Below are positions 56,786 through 64,000 of a stretch of DNA of 64,000 nucleotides, piece after piece. How positions within the stretch are numbered: position 1 is the stretch's first letter; the number at the start of each line of letters is the position of its first letter. A program made the position numbers and the translations under genes. The stretch covers positions 558,001-622,000 of the forward strand of contig NZ_SJKB01000003.1 in the NCBI RefSeq assembly GCF_004331465.1, given 5' to 3'. The notes beneath the pieces were generated by a model. The model saw only the letters and a list, made by a program, of their open reading frames with translations, made no database searches and had not been told where the DNA came from. The DNA is from Kribbella pittospori (GTDB lineage: Bacteria > Actinomycetota > Actinomycetes > Propionibacteriales > Kribbellaceae).

Positions 56786-57862
56786 TCAGCGGACGTCGAC
56801 GTACGAGATCTCGATGGCGTTGTTGCCGTAACCGATCCGGTTCCACGGCGGTACGTCGGGCTGGACGTTGCCGGCCGCATCGGTCGCGCGCGCCCGCAGG
56901 CTGTGCCGGCCGCGCGTGGCCTCCCACGTGTAGCTCCAGTCCTGCCACTCGTACGGCGTCTGCGGCGGCTCGACCACGGCGGGGCTCCATTCGCTCTCAC
57001 CGGTGAAGCTCAGCCCGACCTCGGTGATCGCCCCGTCTCCCGACCAGGCCTTGCCGCGAATCGTGTACGTGCCGGCGGGGATGGTGGAGGCCGGCGCCGG
57101 GTCCGTGATCCGGGCCCGCACCCGCATGTGGGTGACTGGCTCGAACGGCCGGTCCGGCCACTGGTAGATGTAGTGCCCGGTCTGGAACTCGCCCACGAAC
57201 GGCTCGGTGAGTACGTCGAGCCGGGTCAGCCACTTCACCGACGCGACCGCGTACCAGTGCGGAACGACCAGCCGGAACGGCGCGCCGTGGTCGGGCCGCA
57301 GCGGTTCGCCGTTCATCTCGTAGGCGATGAGGATCTCGGCGGCCGGATCGACGGCGTTCGCCAGCGGCAGCGAGCGGACGAAGGTCAGGTCGTCGACGTC
57401 GTCGAGGACCGAGCTGAGGTGGTACTTGCCGTGGTCGGCGCCTTCACAGCGCAGCTCGACGCCGTCCGCGCCGGGCCGAGCCTGTGCCAGTACGTCGGAG
57501 AGGCGGGCGCCCTTCCAGTACGCCGTCGAGACCGCGTAGCCGCCCCACGGTTCGCCGGTCGGCAACGGCTTGGTGTCGAGGCGGCCGTTGCCGGCGCACT
57601 CGAGGGTGACAGCGTGTTCCACGGCCGGCATCGCCCGCAGGTCATCGACGGTGAGCGACAGGGGAGTGGCGACCGCGCCGCCCACGTGCAGGGCTCCGTC
57701 GTGCTCCGGCAGCGCGAAGTTGCTGCGGACGTAGTGCTCGTCGGTCGACGTGATGTGATCGCGCAGCGCCGCGTGTGGTGCCTCGGCGTTGAACGGTTCC
57801 TCTTTGATCATGGCCAGGGCAGCCCGGTTGGCGGCGATCGCATCGCTAATGGTGACGGACAT
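56786..57862 (-). CDS. Sulfite-oxidase-fold molybdopterin enzyme
   Basis: 358 residues. The Moco domain has the ligand Cys89 in LECAGNGR and the typical PWGGYAVSTAYWKGARLSDV and DHGAPFRLVVPHWYAV. A dimerisation immunoglobulin-like domain follows (EVGLSFTGESEWSPAVVEPP). No heme domain is fused and no Tat signal is seen, so it is probably cytosolic. Sulfite oxidation is possible, but other substrates cannot be excluded. GAGGAG supports ATG 57862. It is the last gene of a five-gene redox operon and lies 26 bp behind the crotonase gene. Confidence 0.88.
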   Translation of the reverse strand: MSVTISDAIAANRAALAMIKEEPFNAEAPHAALRDHITSTDEHYVRSNFALPEHDGALHVGGAVATPLSLTVDDLRAMPAVEHAVTLECAGNGRLDTKPLPTGEPWGGYAVSTAYWKGARLSDVLAQARPGADGVELRCEGADHGKYHLSSVLDDVDDLTFVRSLPLANAVDPAAEILIAYEMNGEPLRPDHGAPFRLVVPHWYAVASVKWLTRLDVLTEPFVGEFQTGHYIYQWPDRPFEPVTHMRVRARITDPAPASTIPAGTYTIRGKAWSGDGAITEVGLSFTGESEWSPAVVEPPQTPYEWQDWSYTWEATRGRHSLRARATDAAGNVQPDVPPWNRIGYGNNAIEISYVDVR

Positions 57863-57888
57863 GGCAAGTGCTCCTCGGTGCCGGCGGA

Positions 57889-58752
57889 TCAGTAGTCGGG
57901 GTCCTGGAAGTGCGGGTCGCGGTTGTCGTTGAAGGCGCCGATTCCCTCGATCCGGTCCGGGTGCACCGCGGAGCGCCAGTGCGCCTCCATCATGATCGAG
58001 ATCGCCTGCTCGACGGGCTGGCCGGCACCCAGCTGGACCGCCCGCTTGACCGCCTGTACGGCGGTCGGCGAATTGCTCGCGATCTTCGCGGCGACACGAT
58101 GAGCCGCCGGCATCAGCTCCGCCGCGGGATGGAGCTCGTTGACCATGCCCAGCCGGTACGCCTCCTGCGCGGTGATCGGGTCACCGGTCATCAGCATCTG
58201 CAGGGCCTTGCCGGGCGGTAGGACCCGCGGCAGCAGGACCGGTGAGCCGCCGCCAGCCGCGAGCCCGATCATCGCCTCCGGCTGGCCGAAGGTGGCGTTG
58301 TCGGCGGCAAGGATGAAGTCGGTGCTCTGCGCGATCTCCGAACCGCCACCGTACGCGATCCCGTTGACCGCGGCGAAGATCGGCTTGCGGAGCTGACGCA
58401 GGGTGTACAACGTCCGGTCGAAGTCCTGCCGCTGGCGCAACCACTGCTGCTTGGTCATGCTCTTGCGCTGGCGCAGGTCGCTGCCGACCGAGAAGGCACG
58501 CGTCCCGGCGCCGGTGATGATCGCGACGCGGATCGCCGGCTCCACCGCAATGGTCTCCAGGACCTCGGTGAGCCGAGCACCCATCTCGGTAGTGATCGCG
58601 TTGTCGGCCTGGGGCCGGTTCAACGTGATGACGGCGACGGCGCCCTCGGACGTGTAGTCCAGCAGCACCGACTCCTCGGGGTCCGCGTCGTCCGGTGCGG
58701 GCGGACCGAAGTCCAGGTCCTTCCAGCGGTCGGTTCCGGTGGCTTGGGTCAT
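57889..58752 (-). CDS. Enoyl-CoA hydratase/isomerase (crotonase) family protein
   Basis: 287 residues from ATG 58752, which overlaps the Dyp stop by ATGA. The oxyanion and catalytic region is visible in GTRAFSVGSDLRQRK and GIAYGGGSEIAQSTDFILAA; both crotonase glutamates are present (GGGSE and FGQPEAMIGLAAGGG). The C-terminal helices are standard. The substrate is unknown. An acyl-CoA enzyme in a peroxidase and Moco operon is unusual. The N-terminal 30 residues are acidic and extra compared with many members. Confidence 0.88.
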   Translation of the reverse strand: MTQATGTDRWKDLDFGPPAPDDADPEESVLLDYTSEGAVAVITLNRPQADNAITTEMGARLTEVLETIAVEPAIRVAIITGAGTRAFSVGSDLRQRKSMTKQQWLRQRQDFDRTLYTLRQLRKPIFAAVNGIAYGGGSEIAQSTDFILAADNATFGQPEAMIGLAAGGGSPVLLPRVLPPGKALQMLMTGDPITAQEAYRLGMVNELHPAAELMPAAHRVAAKIASNSPTAVQAVKRAVQLGAGQPVEQAISIMMEAHWRSAVHPDRIEGIGAFNDNRDPHFQDPDY

Positions 58753-60089
58753 CGGCTCTCCTCGGTCAGGTCGGCCAGCCAGCGCAGCCCGCGGAGGCCA
58801 GGAGCGAAGCAGTACTCGCCGCCGCGGGTGACCACGAACGGCGGAATGTCCTGCAGGCGGCGGCGGATCGGGTGCCGGGGAACAGTGAAGATCCCGCTTC
58901 CGTCCTGAGGACCCACCAGCGGGTCGCTTTCCTGCGGTGCGCCGATGAAGATGCCATCGTTGAGCCACTGCGTCTTGACGAACTCGAACTGCCGCCCCGG
59001 GTGCGCACCGGCGAAGACGAAGATGATGCCGCGGTCCGCTCCGTCGTCGTCGAGGACGCCGTCGGGCAGCGCCGTACCGTAGCTGGTGCCGCGGCGGATC
59101 ATCCGATGCAGCCGTACGTCGACGGTGTGTTCGTCCTCGAGGGAGTCGCGGGGATTGGCGCGCCGGGCGTGCGCGCCGGCCGGGCACTTGAACCCGCGCG
59201 GATCGTCGCGGTAGGCGAAGTCGTTCCTGCGCTTCGGGTCCGCACCGAGCTCCGGATCGTCGTCGTCCGGGGCGAGCGCGAGCGGCGCCCCCGACTGCCA
59301 ACGGCCGACCATCTTCGCCCCGAGGAGGGCCTCTTCCCTCCGGTTCGCGGCGTGTTCGCGCAAGTAACGGCGGTAGGCGGCGACTCGGGTGTGCAGCTTG
59401 CGGAACACGACGTAGGTGCCGTTGCGGCCGAGTACGTCCGGTGTCGGCATCGGTGGCAGCGCGCCGGTTTCGTCGGGGTAGCCGAGGACGAACTCGCCGG
59501 CCTTGATCGGCGGCTCGCCCGGGTTCGTCGGCGGTGTTCCGACGCCCTCCACAGCTGGCTGCCCGATCCCGTCCCTGAAACCGAACGACGTACGACCGGA
59601 CGCCAGCTGGTGGCAGTCCTGTTGCCAGATCACGTCGATCCCGGGGAACTCGTCCTGGGCACGTCGCGCCCGCTCCACCAGCTCGTCGAGACTCGCCTGG
59701 TCCGGGGCGAGCGTGGCGAGCGCGATGTGTACGTCGGTCCTGCCGAGCGGCTCTTCCCAGTGGTCGGGGCCGCTCTCACCGACGTCGCCGAGCTCGGCCG
59801 CACGGGCCGCCATTCCCTGCTTGAACTCTGGGGCGAAGCTGTCGAGCGACTCCTGCGGTACGCCGAGCGCCTTCAAACCCTGGTAGGTGAAGGCGATCGT
59901 CAACCACGCGGACGGGGTGCGGTCCAGGACCGACCGGGCCGGCGACAGCAGCGGGATGAGCCGGCGGACCAGGCGACGGCCGTCGTGCGGGTCGTTCACC
60001 CGCAGCAGGATGTACATCCCGACGTACGGCGACGGCCGCTCGTGCAAGGCGCCGGCTTGGATGTCGTCGAGATCGAGTACGTCGGTCAT
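58749..60089 (-). CDS. Dyp-type heme peroxidase
   Basis: 446 residues. Heme-pocket motifs are GFRDG at 170-174 (catalytic Asp173) and the proximal His307 in PAGAHARRANPRD. Dyp enzymes oxidise dyes, phenols or metal with H2O2. No Tat signal and no encapsulin targeting tail are obvious (the C-terminus reads RGLRWLADLTEESR). It is probably cytosolic. It lies 6 bp behind DUF4331 and overlaps the crotonase gene. Confidence 0.92.
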   Translation of the reverse strand: MTDVLDLDDIQAGALHERPSPYVGMYILLRVNDPHDGRRLVRRLIPLLSPARSVLDRTPSAWLTIAFTYQGLKALGVPQESLDSFAPEFKQGMAARAAELGDVGESGPDHWEEPLGRTDVHIALATLAPDQASLDELVERARRAQDEFPGIDVIWQQDCHQLASGRTSFGFRDGIGQPAVEGVGTPPTNPGEPPIKAGEFVLGYPDETGALPPMPTPDVLGRNGTYVVFRKLHTRVAAYRRYLREHAANRREEALLGAKMVGRWQSGAPLALAPDDDDPELGADPKRRNDFAYRDDPRGFKCPAGAHARRANPRDSLEDEHTVDVRLHRMIRRGTSYGTALPDGVLDDDGADRGIIFVFAGAHPGRQFEFVKTQWLNDGIFIGAPQESDPLVGPQDGSGIFTVPRHPIRRRLQDIPPFVVTRGGEYCFAPGLRGLRWLADLTEESR

Positions 60090-60095
60090 GGCCGC

Positions 60096-61226
60096 CTACA
60101 CGTGCACCGGTGGCTGCGGGGGCGTGGGATTCGCGGGGGAGAGGTACGGGAAGACGGTTGACGCCGGCCGCGAGCAGTGGTCGACGCCGTCCCGGATCAC
60201 CGGCCCGTTGCCGGCGTTGATCAGCAAGGTGAAGAAGGTGTCCATCGCGTCGTCGTTGAGCGCTCGCCCGCCGCAGGTCGTGTGCTCCTGCCCAGCCAGG
60301 GCGGCCCGCTCGATCTCCAGGAACGACCCGTGCTCCTGATACGGCTTGCCGATGTCGACCGCCAGCTGGTCAGCGAGCACCAGCTTGGTCAGTGGATGGT
60401 CGCCGTGTTCGTCGGGCGGCCAGTCGACGGTGCCGTCCAGACCGTCCCAGAAGGCAAGGTTGGCGTTCAGCCGCGCCCGGTAGGCGCCGAGATAGCCGTC
60501 GGCCAGGTGGAACCCGTCCTCCATGTTGTAGAGGTCGCGGATCTCCAGATCCCGGTTGACCTGGTCGAACTGCTTCGGCCCCAGCAGCAGGTTCTTGATC
60601 TCGGGCCGGCCGGTCCGCTCGATCCGGATGTTGAGCCGCCCGCGGGTCAGGGTCTCCGCAACCAGACCGACCAGGCCGTCCTGCCGGCCGAGCAGCTGCG
60701 CGCAGTCGAGTTCGACGACGATGCTCAGCACGTTCTTGCCGTCCAGGAAGATCGCCGACGGGTCGGTGAACGCGAGCTTGCCGGTCGCGATCGTCTTCAG
60801 CGCCGCCGGGGCGTCGAGGATGAACGGATCCCAGCGAGGACCGGCGAACGCCCGTACCCCTGCGCCCTTGCCTCCCTCGGGGTCGCCGACTCCGAAGGTG
60901 ACCTCGTCGCCGGCCGGCGTGCGGCAGAAACCGGACTGCGGTCCTGCCTCGGGGGACTGGTCGGAGAAGACGCAGTCGAAGACCAGTTCGCCGGTGCCCA
61001 CGTCGAACGGCGCCGATCCCGGCGGTCCGCCGGCCGGCGCGAGTGGCCGGAGCCGGAGCCGGTAGATCAGCCCGTCCGAGAAGCGGCCGTCGGGTGGTGC
61101 GAACGGCAGCGTGTTGAGGACCAGGACCAGGTTGCCCGGTGTCTCCGGGCTGGGAAACGCGAAGACGTCGGTGATGTCGGCGATCGGCTCGGCCAGCGCA
61201 CGCGGGCCGGAGATGTGGTCGGACAT
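60096..61226 (-). CDS. DUF4331 family protein
   Basis: 376 residues. The start MSDHISGPRALAEPIADITD, then VFAFPSPETPGNLVLVLNTL, and a beta-rich body with LDCAQLLGRQD, then NDDAMDTFFTLLINAGNGPV, fits DUF4331. Members are uncharacterised and are often found beside peroxidase or Moco genes. No signal peptide is seen. A Cys-poor but Asp-rich surface may bind metal. It lies 5 bp behind the first gene of the operon. Confidence 0.85.
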   Translation of the reverse strand: MSDHISGPRALAEPIADITDVFAFPSPETPGNLVLVLNTLPFAPPDGRFSDGLIYRLRLRPLAPAGGPPGSAPFDVGTGELVFDCVFSDQSPEAGPQSGFCRTPAGDEVTFGVGDPEGGKGAGVRAFAGPRWDPFILDAPAALKTIATGKLAFTDPSAIFLDGKNVLSIVVELDCAQLLGRQDGLVGLVAETLTRGRLNIRIERTGRPEIKNLLLGPKQFDQVNRDLEIRDLYNMEDGFHLADGYLGAYRARLNANLAFWDGLDGTVDWPPDEHGDHPLTKLVLADQLAVDIGKPYQEHGSFLEIERAALAGQEHTTCGGRALNDDAMDTFFTLLINAGNGPVIRDGVDHCSRPASTVFPYLSPANPTPPQPPVHV

Positions 61227-61231
61227 GCCGG

Positions 61232-61768
61232 TCAGTCGCTCGCCTCGGCGAGCAACGGGGCCAGGGCCGGCGCCTGCAGCAACTCGGCCGCCTCCGGGTT
61301 GTCCAGGACCTGCTGGAACGCCTTGTTCACGCGCTCGGCCTTGCGGATCTCCTTGACCGTCCCGCCGTAGTTGCGCGAGTAGCCGCCGGCGGTGAGTTGA
61401 GCGGACATGATGAAGTCCTTGACCGCTTGCAGGTCGGGCAGGCCCTCGTAGCCCTCCACGTGCTGGAAGATCGCGTCGAACAGTTTCAGCGGTTTGGACG
61501 CGAAGTCCAGCATGTAGGCGTCCCAGGAGCCGTCGAAGCTGGTCGCGAAGAGTAGCCGGGTGTCGTTGTCGAACGGCACGAACCGCGCCTCGTGGATGGA
61601 CCCGATCGGCAGGTTGTAGTCGCCGGGCCGGTAGCCAGGGGATGCCTGCAAGGCCTTCAGGCTCTCTCGCAGTGCCTCGCCGTGCCCGGGTTTCACGTGG
61701 AAGAACAGGCTGAACTCACTCGTCGGGCCGACCTGAAGACCCGGCCGGGACGGCGCTTCGGCTGTCAT
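61232..61768 (-). CDS. Small protein leading the Dyp operon, dimeric alpha/beta-barrel-like
   Basis: 178 residues from ATG 61768 with AGGAGG upstream. The pattern SEFSLFFHVKPGHGEALRES, then SIHEARFVPFDNDTRLLFAT and SFDGSWDAYMLDFA, resembles the dimeric alpha/beta-barrel fold (chlorite-dismutase/antibiotic monooxygenase type). It usually accompanies Dyp and DUF4331 proteins and may supply or chaperone heme or a substrate, which is inference. I cannot assign a reaction. A box copy lies 64 bp upstream. Confidence 0.7.
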   Translation of the reverse strand: MTAEAPSRPGLQVGPTSEFSLFFHVKPGHGEALRESLKALQASPGYRPGDYNLPIGSIHEARFVPFDNDTRLLFATSFDGSWDAYMLDFASKPLKLFDAIFQHVEGYEGLPDLQAVKDFIMSAQLTAGGYSRNYGGTVKEIRKAERVNKAFQQVLDNPEAAELLQAPALAPLLAEASD

Positions 61769-61831
61769 CGGTGATCACCCTCCTGACGGGGACTGGCCGG
61801 CTCAGTCTTGGCCAAGCCCGGCCCGCAAACC

Positions 61832-61848
61832 TCATCCATGGCGAGTGA
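61832..61848. promoter_or_regulatory. 17-bp island box upstream of the Dyp operon
   Basis: TCATCCA-TGG-CGAGTGA lies 64 bp before the redox operon (61768) and 72 bp before GTG 61920. It has one deviation in the right half. Confidence 0.6.
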
Positions 61849-61907
61849 TTGGCCCGATGACGCGGGGGAGAGGGAGTCTCGGTGTGCACAGGGGACGGAG
61901 TTGGGCG

Positions 61908-61913
61908 CATACT
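61908..61913 (+). promoter_or_regulatory. Candidate -10 element with leaderless start
   Basis: CATACT ends 7 bp before GTG 61920. That spacing puts a transcription start on the G of the GTG, so the small gene could be leaderless, in keeping with the lack of a ribosome site. Confidence 0.4.
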
Positions 61914-61919
61914 GACCTT

Positions 61920-62147
61920 GTGGAGCCCTCCCGCGCGACGACGCGTCGTCACCTGTCCACGAGTCCCTTCGAGCCGAAGGTGCCCGAACCGATCAAGACC
62001 TTCGAGGTTGGTGATCGGGTCTCCCACGACAAGGAAGGCCTGGGCCGGATCAGTTCGGTCGAAGGAACCTACGCGGTGGTGGTCGACCTGGGCGGCGGCA
62101 AACTGCTGCGCGTCATGTCGCCCTTCGCCAAGCTGCACACACTCTGA
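61920..62147 (+). CDS. Small conserved actinobacterial protein (SH3-like)
   Basis: About 75 residues from GTG 61920. The core IKTFEVGDRVSHDKEGLGRI, followed by SVEGTYAVVVDLGGGKLLRV and SPFAKLHTL, is a conserved small beta-barrel-like actinobacterial protein; the KDGLG-type hairpin resembles CarD/KOW-like folds. Its function is unknown. No Shine-Dalgarno sequence is seen, but a -10-like CATACT seven bases upstream suggests a leaderless message. It is divergent from the Dyp operon and shares its box. GTG 61980 is an alternative start. Confidence 0.7.
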   Translation: MEPSRATTRRHLSTSPFEPKVPEPIKTFEVGDRVSHDKEGLGRISSVEGTYAVVVDLGGGKLLRVMSPFAKLHTL

Positions 62148-62226
62148 CGTCTCTCAGAGCAGGCTGACCAGCCGTTAGCTGGCCAGCCGCAGTTGCGCGA
62201 CCAACTTCTGACCAACCACAGGAACT

Positions 62227-62261
62227 GCGGCCCTGCACACCTTGTGGGTGCGCAGGGCCGC
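62227..62261. terminator. Hairpin terminator behind the GH20 gene
   Basis: GCGGCCCTGC (62227-62236) pairs with GCAGGGCCGC (62252-62261), leaving a 15-base loop. It lies 20 bp behind the GH20 stop on the minus strand and 80 bp behind the + strand small gene, so it may serve both. Confidence 0.8.
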
Positions 62262-62280
62262 TGGGTTCAGCTACCGGCTG

Positions 62281-64000
62281 TCAGAGGCCGGCGCATTGGC
62301 CGGTCTTGGGGCCGGAGGCGGTGTTGGGTTGGCCTGCGTTGGTTGGGGCGGGGGTGTTGCCCGTGCAGGACAGTGGTCCGCTGATGTGGTTGCCGGAGAC
62401 AATCGTCGAGCCGGTGTTGTTCTGTACGACGAGCGGACCCGCCACGGTGGCACCGTCGATCGTCACCTGACCCACCGAACTGCGGACCGTCACCGGACCC
62501 TGGACCGTCGCCGGCGCGCACTCGCCGCTCTGGTTGCCGAGCCAGACCCGGGTTCGACCGGTCACGCTCACCGGGCCGGACACCGTCGTACCGCAGAGCA
62601 GAACGTTGCCTGCGCCGGACGCTGTCACCGGGCCGCGGACCTCGGACCCGGATGCGTAGAGCCCGGCACCCGCTGCCACGTTCACGGGTCCCGAGACCGT
62701 CGCGCCGTCGAGACACGCGACGCCCGAGGACACGGTCAACGGGCCCTCGTGCGTCCCGGTCATCATCGTCGTACAGGACGGGACACCGGTCGCGACGAAC
62801 GGCACGACCCAGGTCTGGCCCTGACGGCTGTAGGTGACTGTCCCGTGATAGACACCGTCGACCGGATAGGTGTGGCTCCCGCTGACGGTCATCAGGCTTC
62901 TACCCTGACGTTGGCTCGCCACGTAGTCGCGTGCTGCGACAGTGCCGGCCTCGGCAGCCGACCCGTCACCCCAATCGACCGTGGCAGTGAACTCACCAGG
63001 TGGCATCGAGCCGGCGGCCAGACGTCCCAGCGGTGCGTTGCTGACGGTCCGGTCCACGCCGAAGCGAGTGACCGTGCCCATCGATTCCGGAGTCCAGTTG
63101 ACCTGGGCGATGGAGCCGTAGTTCACATTCGCGAACGCCCACCGTGCTCCAGCGACGCTGAGCCGTTGCACATATGCGTCGTAGTCCTGGGTGAGCACCT
63201 TCGGCGACCAGGCCTTCTCCAGGATTCCGGCCAGCCGCGGGAAGACCATGTACTCGTTCGTGGCCAACCCACGCATCTGCTCGCCCCAGATCGGCGCCTC
63301 GATGCCGATGATGTCCTCAGCCTTCGGCCCGCCGTACGCCGGTTGCGCCCAGACGTTCCGGTACTTCTCCCACACCCATTCCGGGTCCCATGAGTAGGCC
63401 TTGTCGAGTTCGGTCCGCGGCGTCCGGCCGGGCGATCCGTCGTACCCGAAGTCGAGGTACGCGTTCCATTCCGGGGTCGTGATGACACTGCGGCCCTGGT
63501 TGAACCACTCGGGCTTGATCAGCGGGGGACCACCGCCGGTGTAGTCGGACCAGTAGTGGTTGATGGAGGTCGAGCCTGGTGCGTAGCCCTCGAGCGCGGG
63601 GTTCCAACCCATCATCCGCTTGCCGTTGGCGTTGACGATCGACTCCATCTGCCCGATCCACCACTTGTAGTCCTCGTGGGGCATCCCGATGGCCTCGTCG
63701 CCGCCGATGTGGACGATCGGTGCGGGGGAGATCGCGGCGAGCTGTGCGATCGCGTCCCGCCAGAACGCGAGCGCCCGCTCACTCGCCGGGTCGTTCGGGT
63801 TGGTGCAGAACCGGTCGGTCTGGGTCTGGCCCTGGCAACCCATCACCGCGACGCCGCCCAGGGACCTGACCGCTGCGGTGGCGTGGGCCGGGCCCTCCAG
63901 TTCGGGGACGATCTCGATGAACCGGTCGGCGGCGTACTTGACCAGGCCCTTGAAGTCCTCTTGCGTGTAGAAGCCTGCGATACAACCCGATCCGTTGCAT
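62281..64000 (-). CDS. GH20 beta-N-acetylhexosaminidase, 3' part
   Basis: The frame is open to the last base, so the 5' end lies beyond the window (about 573 residues visible). The catalytic pair is in VHIGGDEA, preceded by FYTQEDFKGLVKYAADRF, ELEGPAHATAAVRSLGG and followed by WNPALEGYAP and WGEQMRGLATNEYMVFPRLA. This is the GH20 barrel, which removes terminal N-acetylhexosamines from chitin-like or wall-derived glycans. From about residue 380 a C-terminal repeat region follows with many SGPV-type turns (about 140 residues), which looks like a right-handed beta-helix and may bind substrate or wall. A signal peptide is expected but not visible. A terminator follows. Confidence 0.9.
   Translation of the reverse strand, partial: CNGSGCIAGFYTQEDFKGLVKYAADRFIEIVPELEGPAHATAAVRSLGGVAVMGCQGQTQTDRFCTNPNDPASERALAFWRDAIAQLAAISPAPIVHIGGDEAIGMPHEDYKWWIGQMESIVNANGKRMMGWNPALEGYAPGSTSINHYWSDYTGGGPPLIKPEWFNQGRSVITTPEWNAYLDFGYDGSPGRTPRTELDKAYSWDPEWVWEKYRNVWAQPAYGGPKAEDIIGIEAPIWGEQMRGLATNEYMVFPRLAGILEKAWSPKVLTQDYDAYVQRLSVAGARWAFANVNYGSIAQVNWTPESMGTVTRFGVDRTVSNAPLGRLAAGSMPPGEFTATVDWGDGSAAEAGTVAARDYVASQRQGRSLMTVSGSHTYPVDGVYHGTVTYSRQGQTWVVPFVATGVPSCTTMMTGTHEGPLTVSSGVACLDGATVSGPVNVAAGAGLYASGSEVRGPVTASGAGNVLLCGTTVSGPVSVTGRTRVWLGNQSGECAPATVQGPVTVRSSVGQVTIDGATVAGPLVVQNNTGSTIVSGNHISGPLSCTGNTPAPTNAGQPNTASGPKTGQCAGL

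Noticed and set aside
54571..57000. A long minus-strand extension of the channel gene (open to 57000)
   Set aside because: It runs antisense to DUF2252 copy 2 and HdeD, which have clear family motifs. Only the last 178 codons carry the channel.
19277..61848. DosR/DevR hypoxia box as explanation for the palindrome
   Set aside because: The DosR consensus has a GGGACT-like arm with an A/T centre. Here the arms are TCAYCCS and SGGRTGA with a 3-bp GC-rich spacer, and universal stress proteins typical for that regulon are absent.
1..64000. tRNA, rRNA, CRISPR arrays, insertion sequences
   Set aside because: I saw no cloverleaf-like clusters, no regularly spaced repeats and no transposase motifs.

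Overview
The window reads as high-GC actinobacterial chromosome. It has dense coding, many GTG starts, ATGA/GTGA stop-start overlaps and actinobacterial families (DUF7144, DUF6325, DUF6069, MalT-like LuxR giants, NAD-dependent DNA ligase). The style fits a soil actinomycete such as Kribbella or another Nocardioidaceae-like genus; that placement is inference. I saw no tRNA, rRNA, CRISPR, IS element or prophage, and no gene-free stretch above 300 bases.

Left part (1-13.5 kb): the tail of a Ser/Thr kinase, an unknown gene, a DHA2 drug exporter with a DUF302 partner, a secreted sedolisin-like protease of about 1295 residues, a membrane protein, an atypical NAD-dependent DNA ligase, a quinone-oxidoreductase-like enzyme, an HD-domain protein and a SulP transporter. 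Little here looks co-regulated.

Middle and right part (13.6-62 kb): a stress/envelope island of about 45 genes. It contains two paralogous MalT-type STAND LuxR regulators (16.5-19.1 and 48.2-50.8 kb). Their 66-residue C-terminal DNA-binding domains differ at only 4 positions. Between and around them are four DUF7144 membrane proteins, two DUF2252 kinase-like proteins, SulP transporters, a P-type ATPase that has lost the usual cation ligands, PPK2, arylsulfatase, a GH15 glycosidase, lipid enzymes (diacylglycerol-kinase-like, PAP2, phospholipase D, a holin/phosphodiesterase fusion), ion channels and carriers, and a redox operon (Dyp peroxidase, DUF4331, crotonase, sulfite-oxidase fold).

Main discovery: a 17-bp inverted repeat of the form TCAYCCS-N3-SGGRTGA recurs in the intergenic regions upstream of almost every transcription unit of this island. 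There are about eleven good copies and three weaker ones, typically 60-140 bp before the start codons, and copies lie upstream of both regulator genes. The half-site resembles the GGGGA(T/G)GAGG box of E. coli MalT. The simplest reading is one regulon controlled, and autoregulated, by the two MalT-like paralogs. I know of no description of such a system, but this cannot be proven without a genome-wide motif scan and binding data.

The right edge (62.3-64 kb) is the 3' part of a secreted GH20 beta-N-acetylhexosaminidase whose start lies outside the window.
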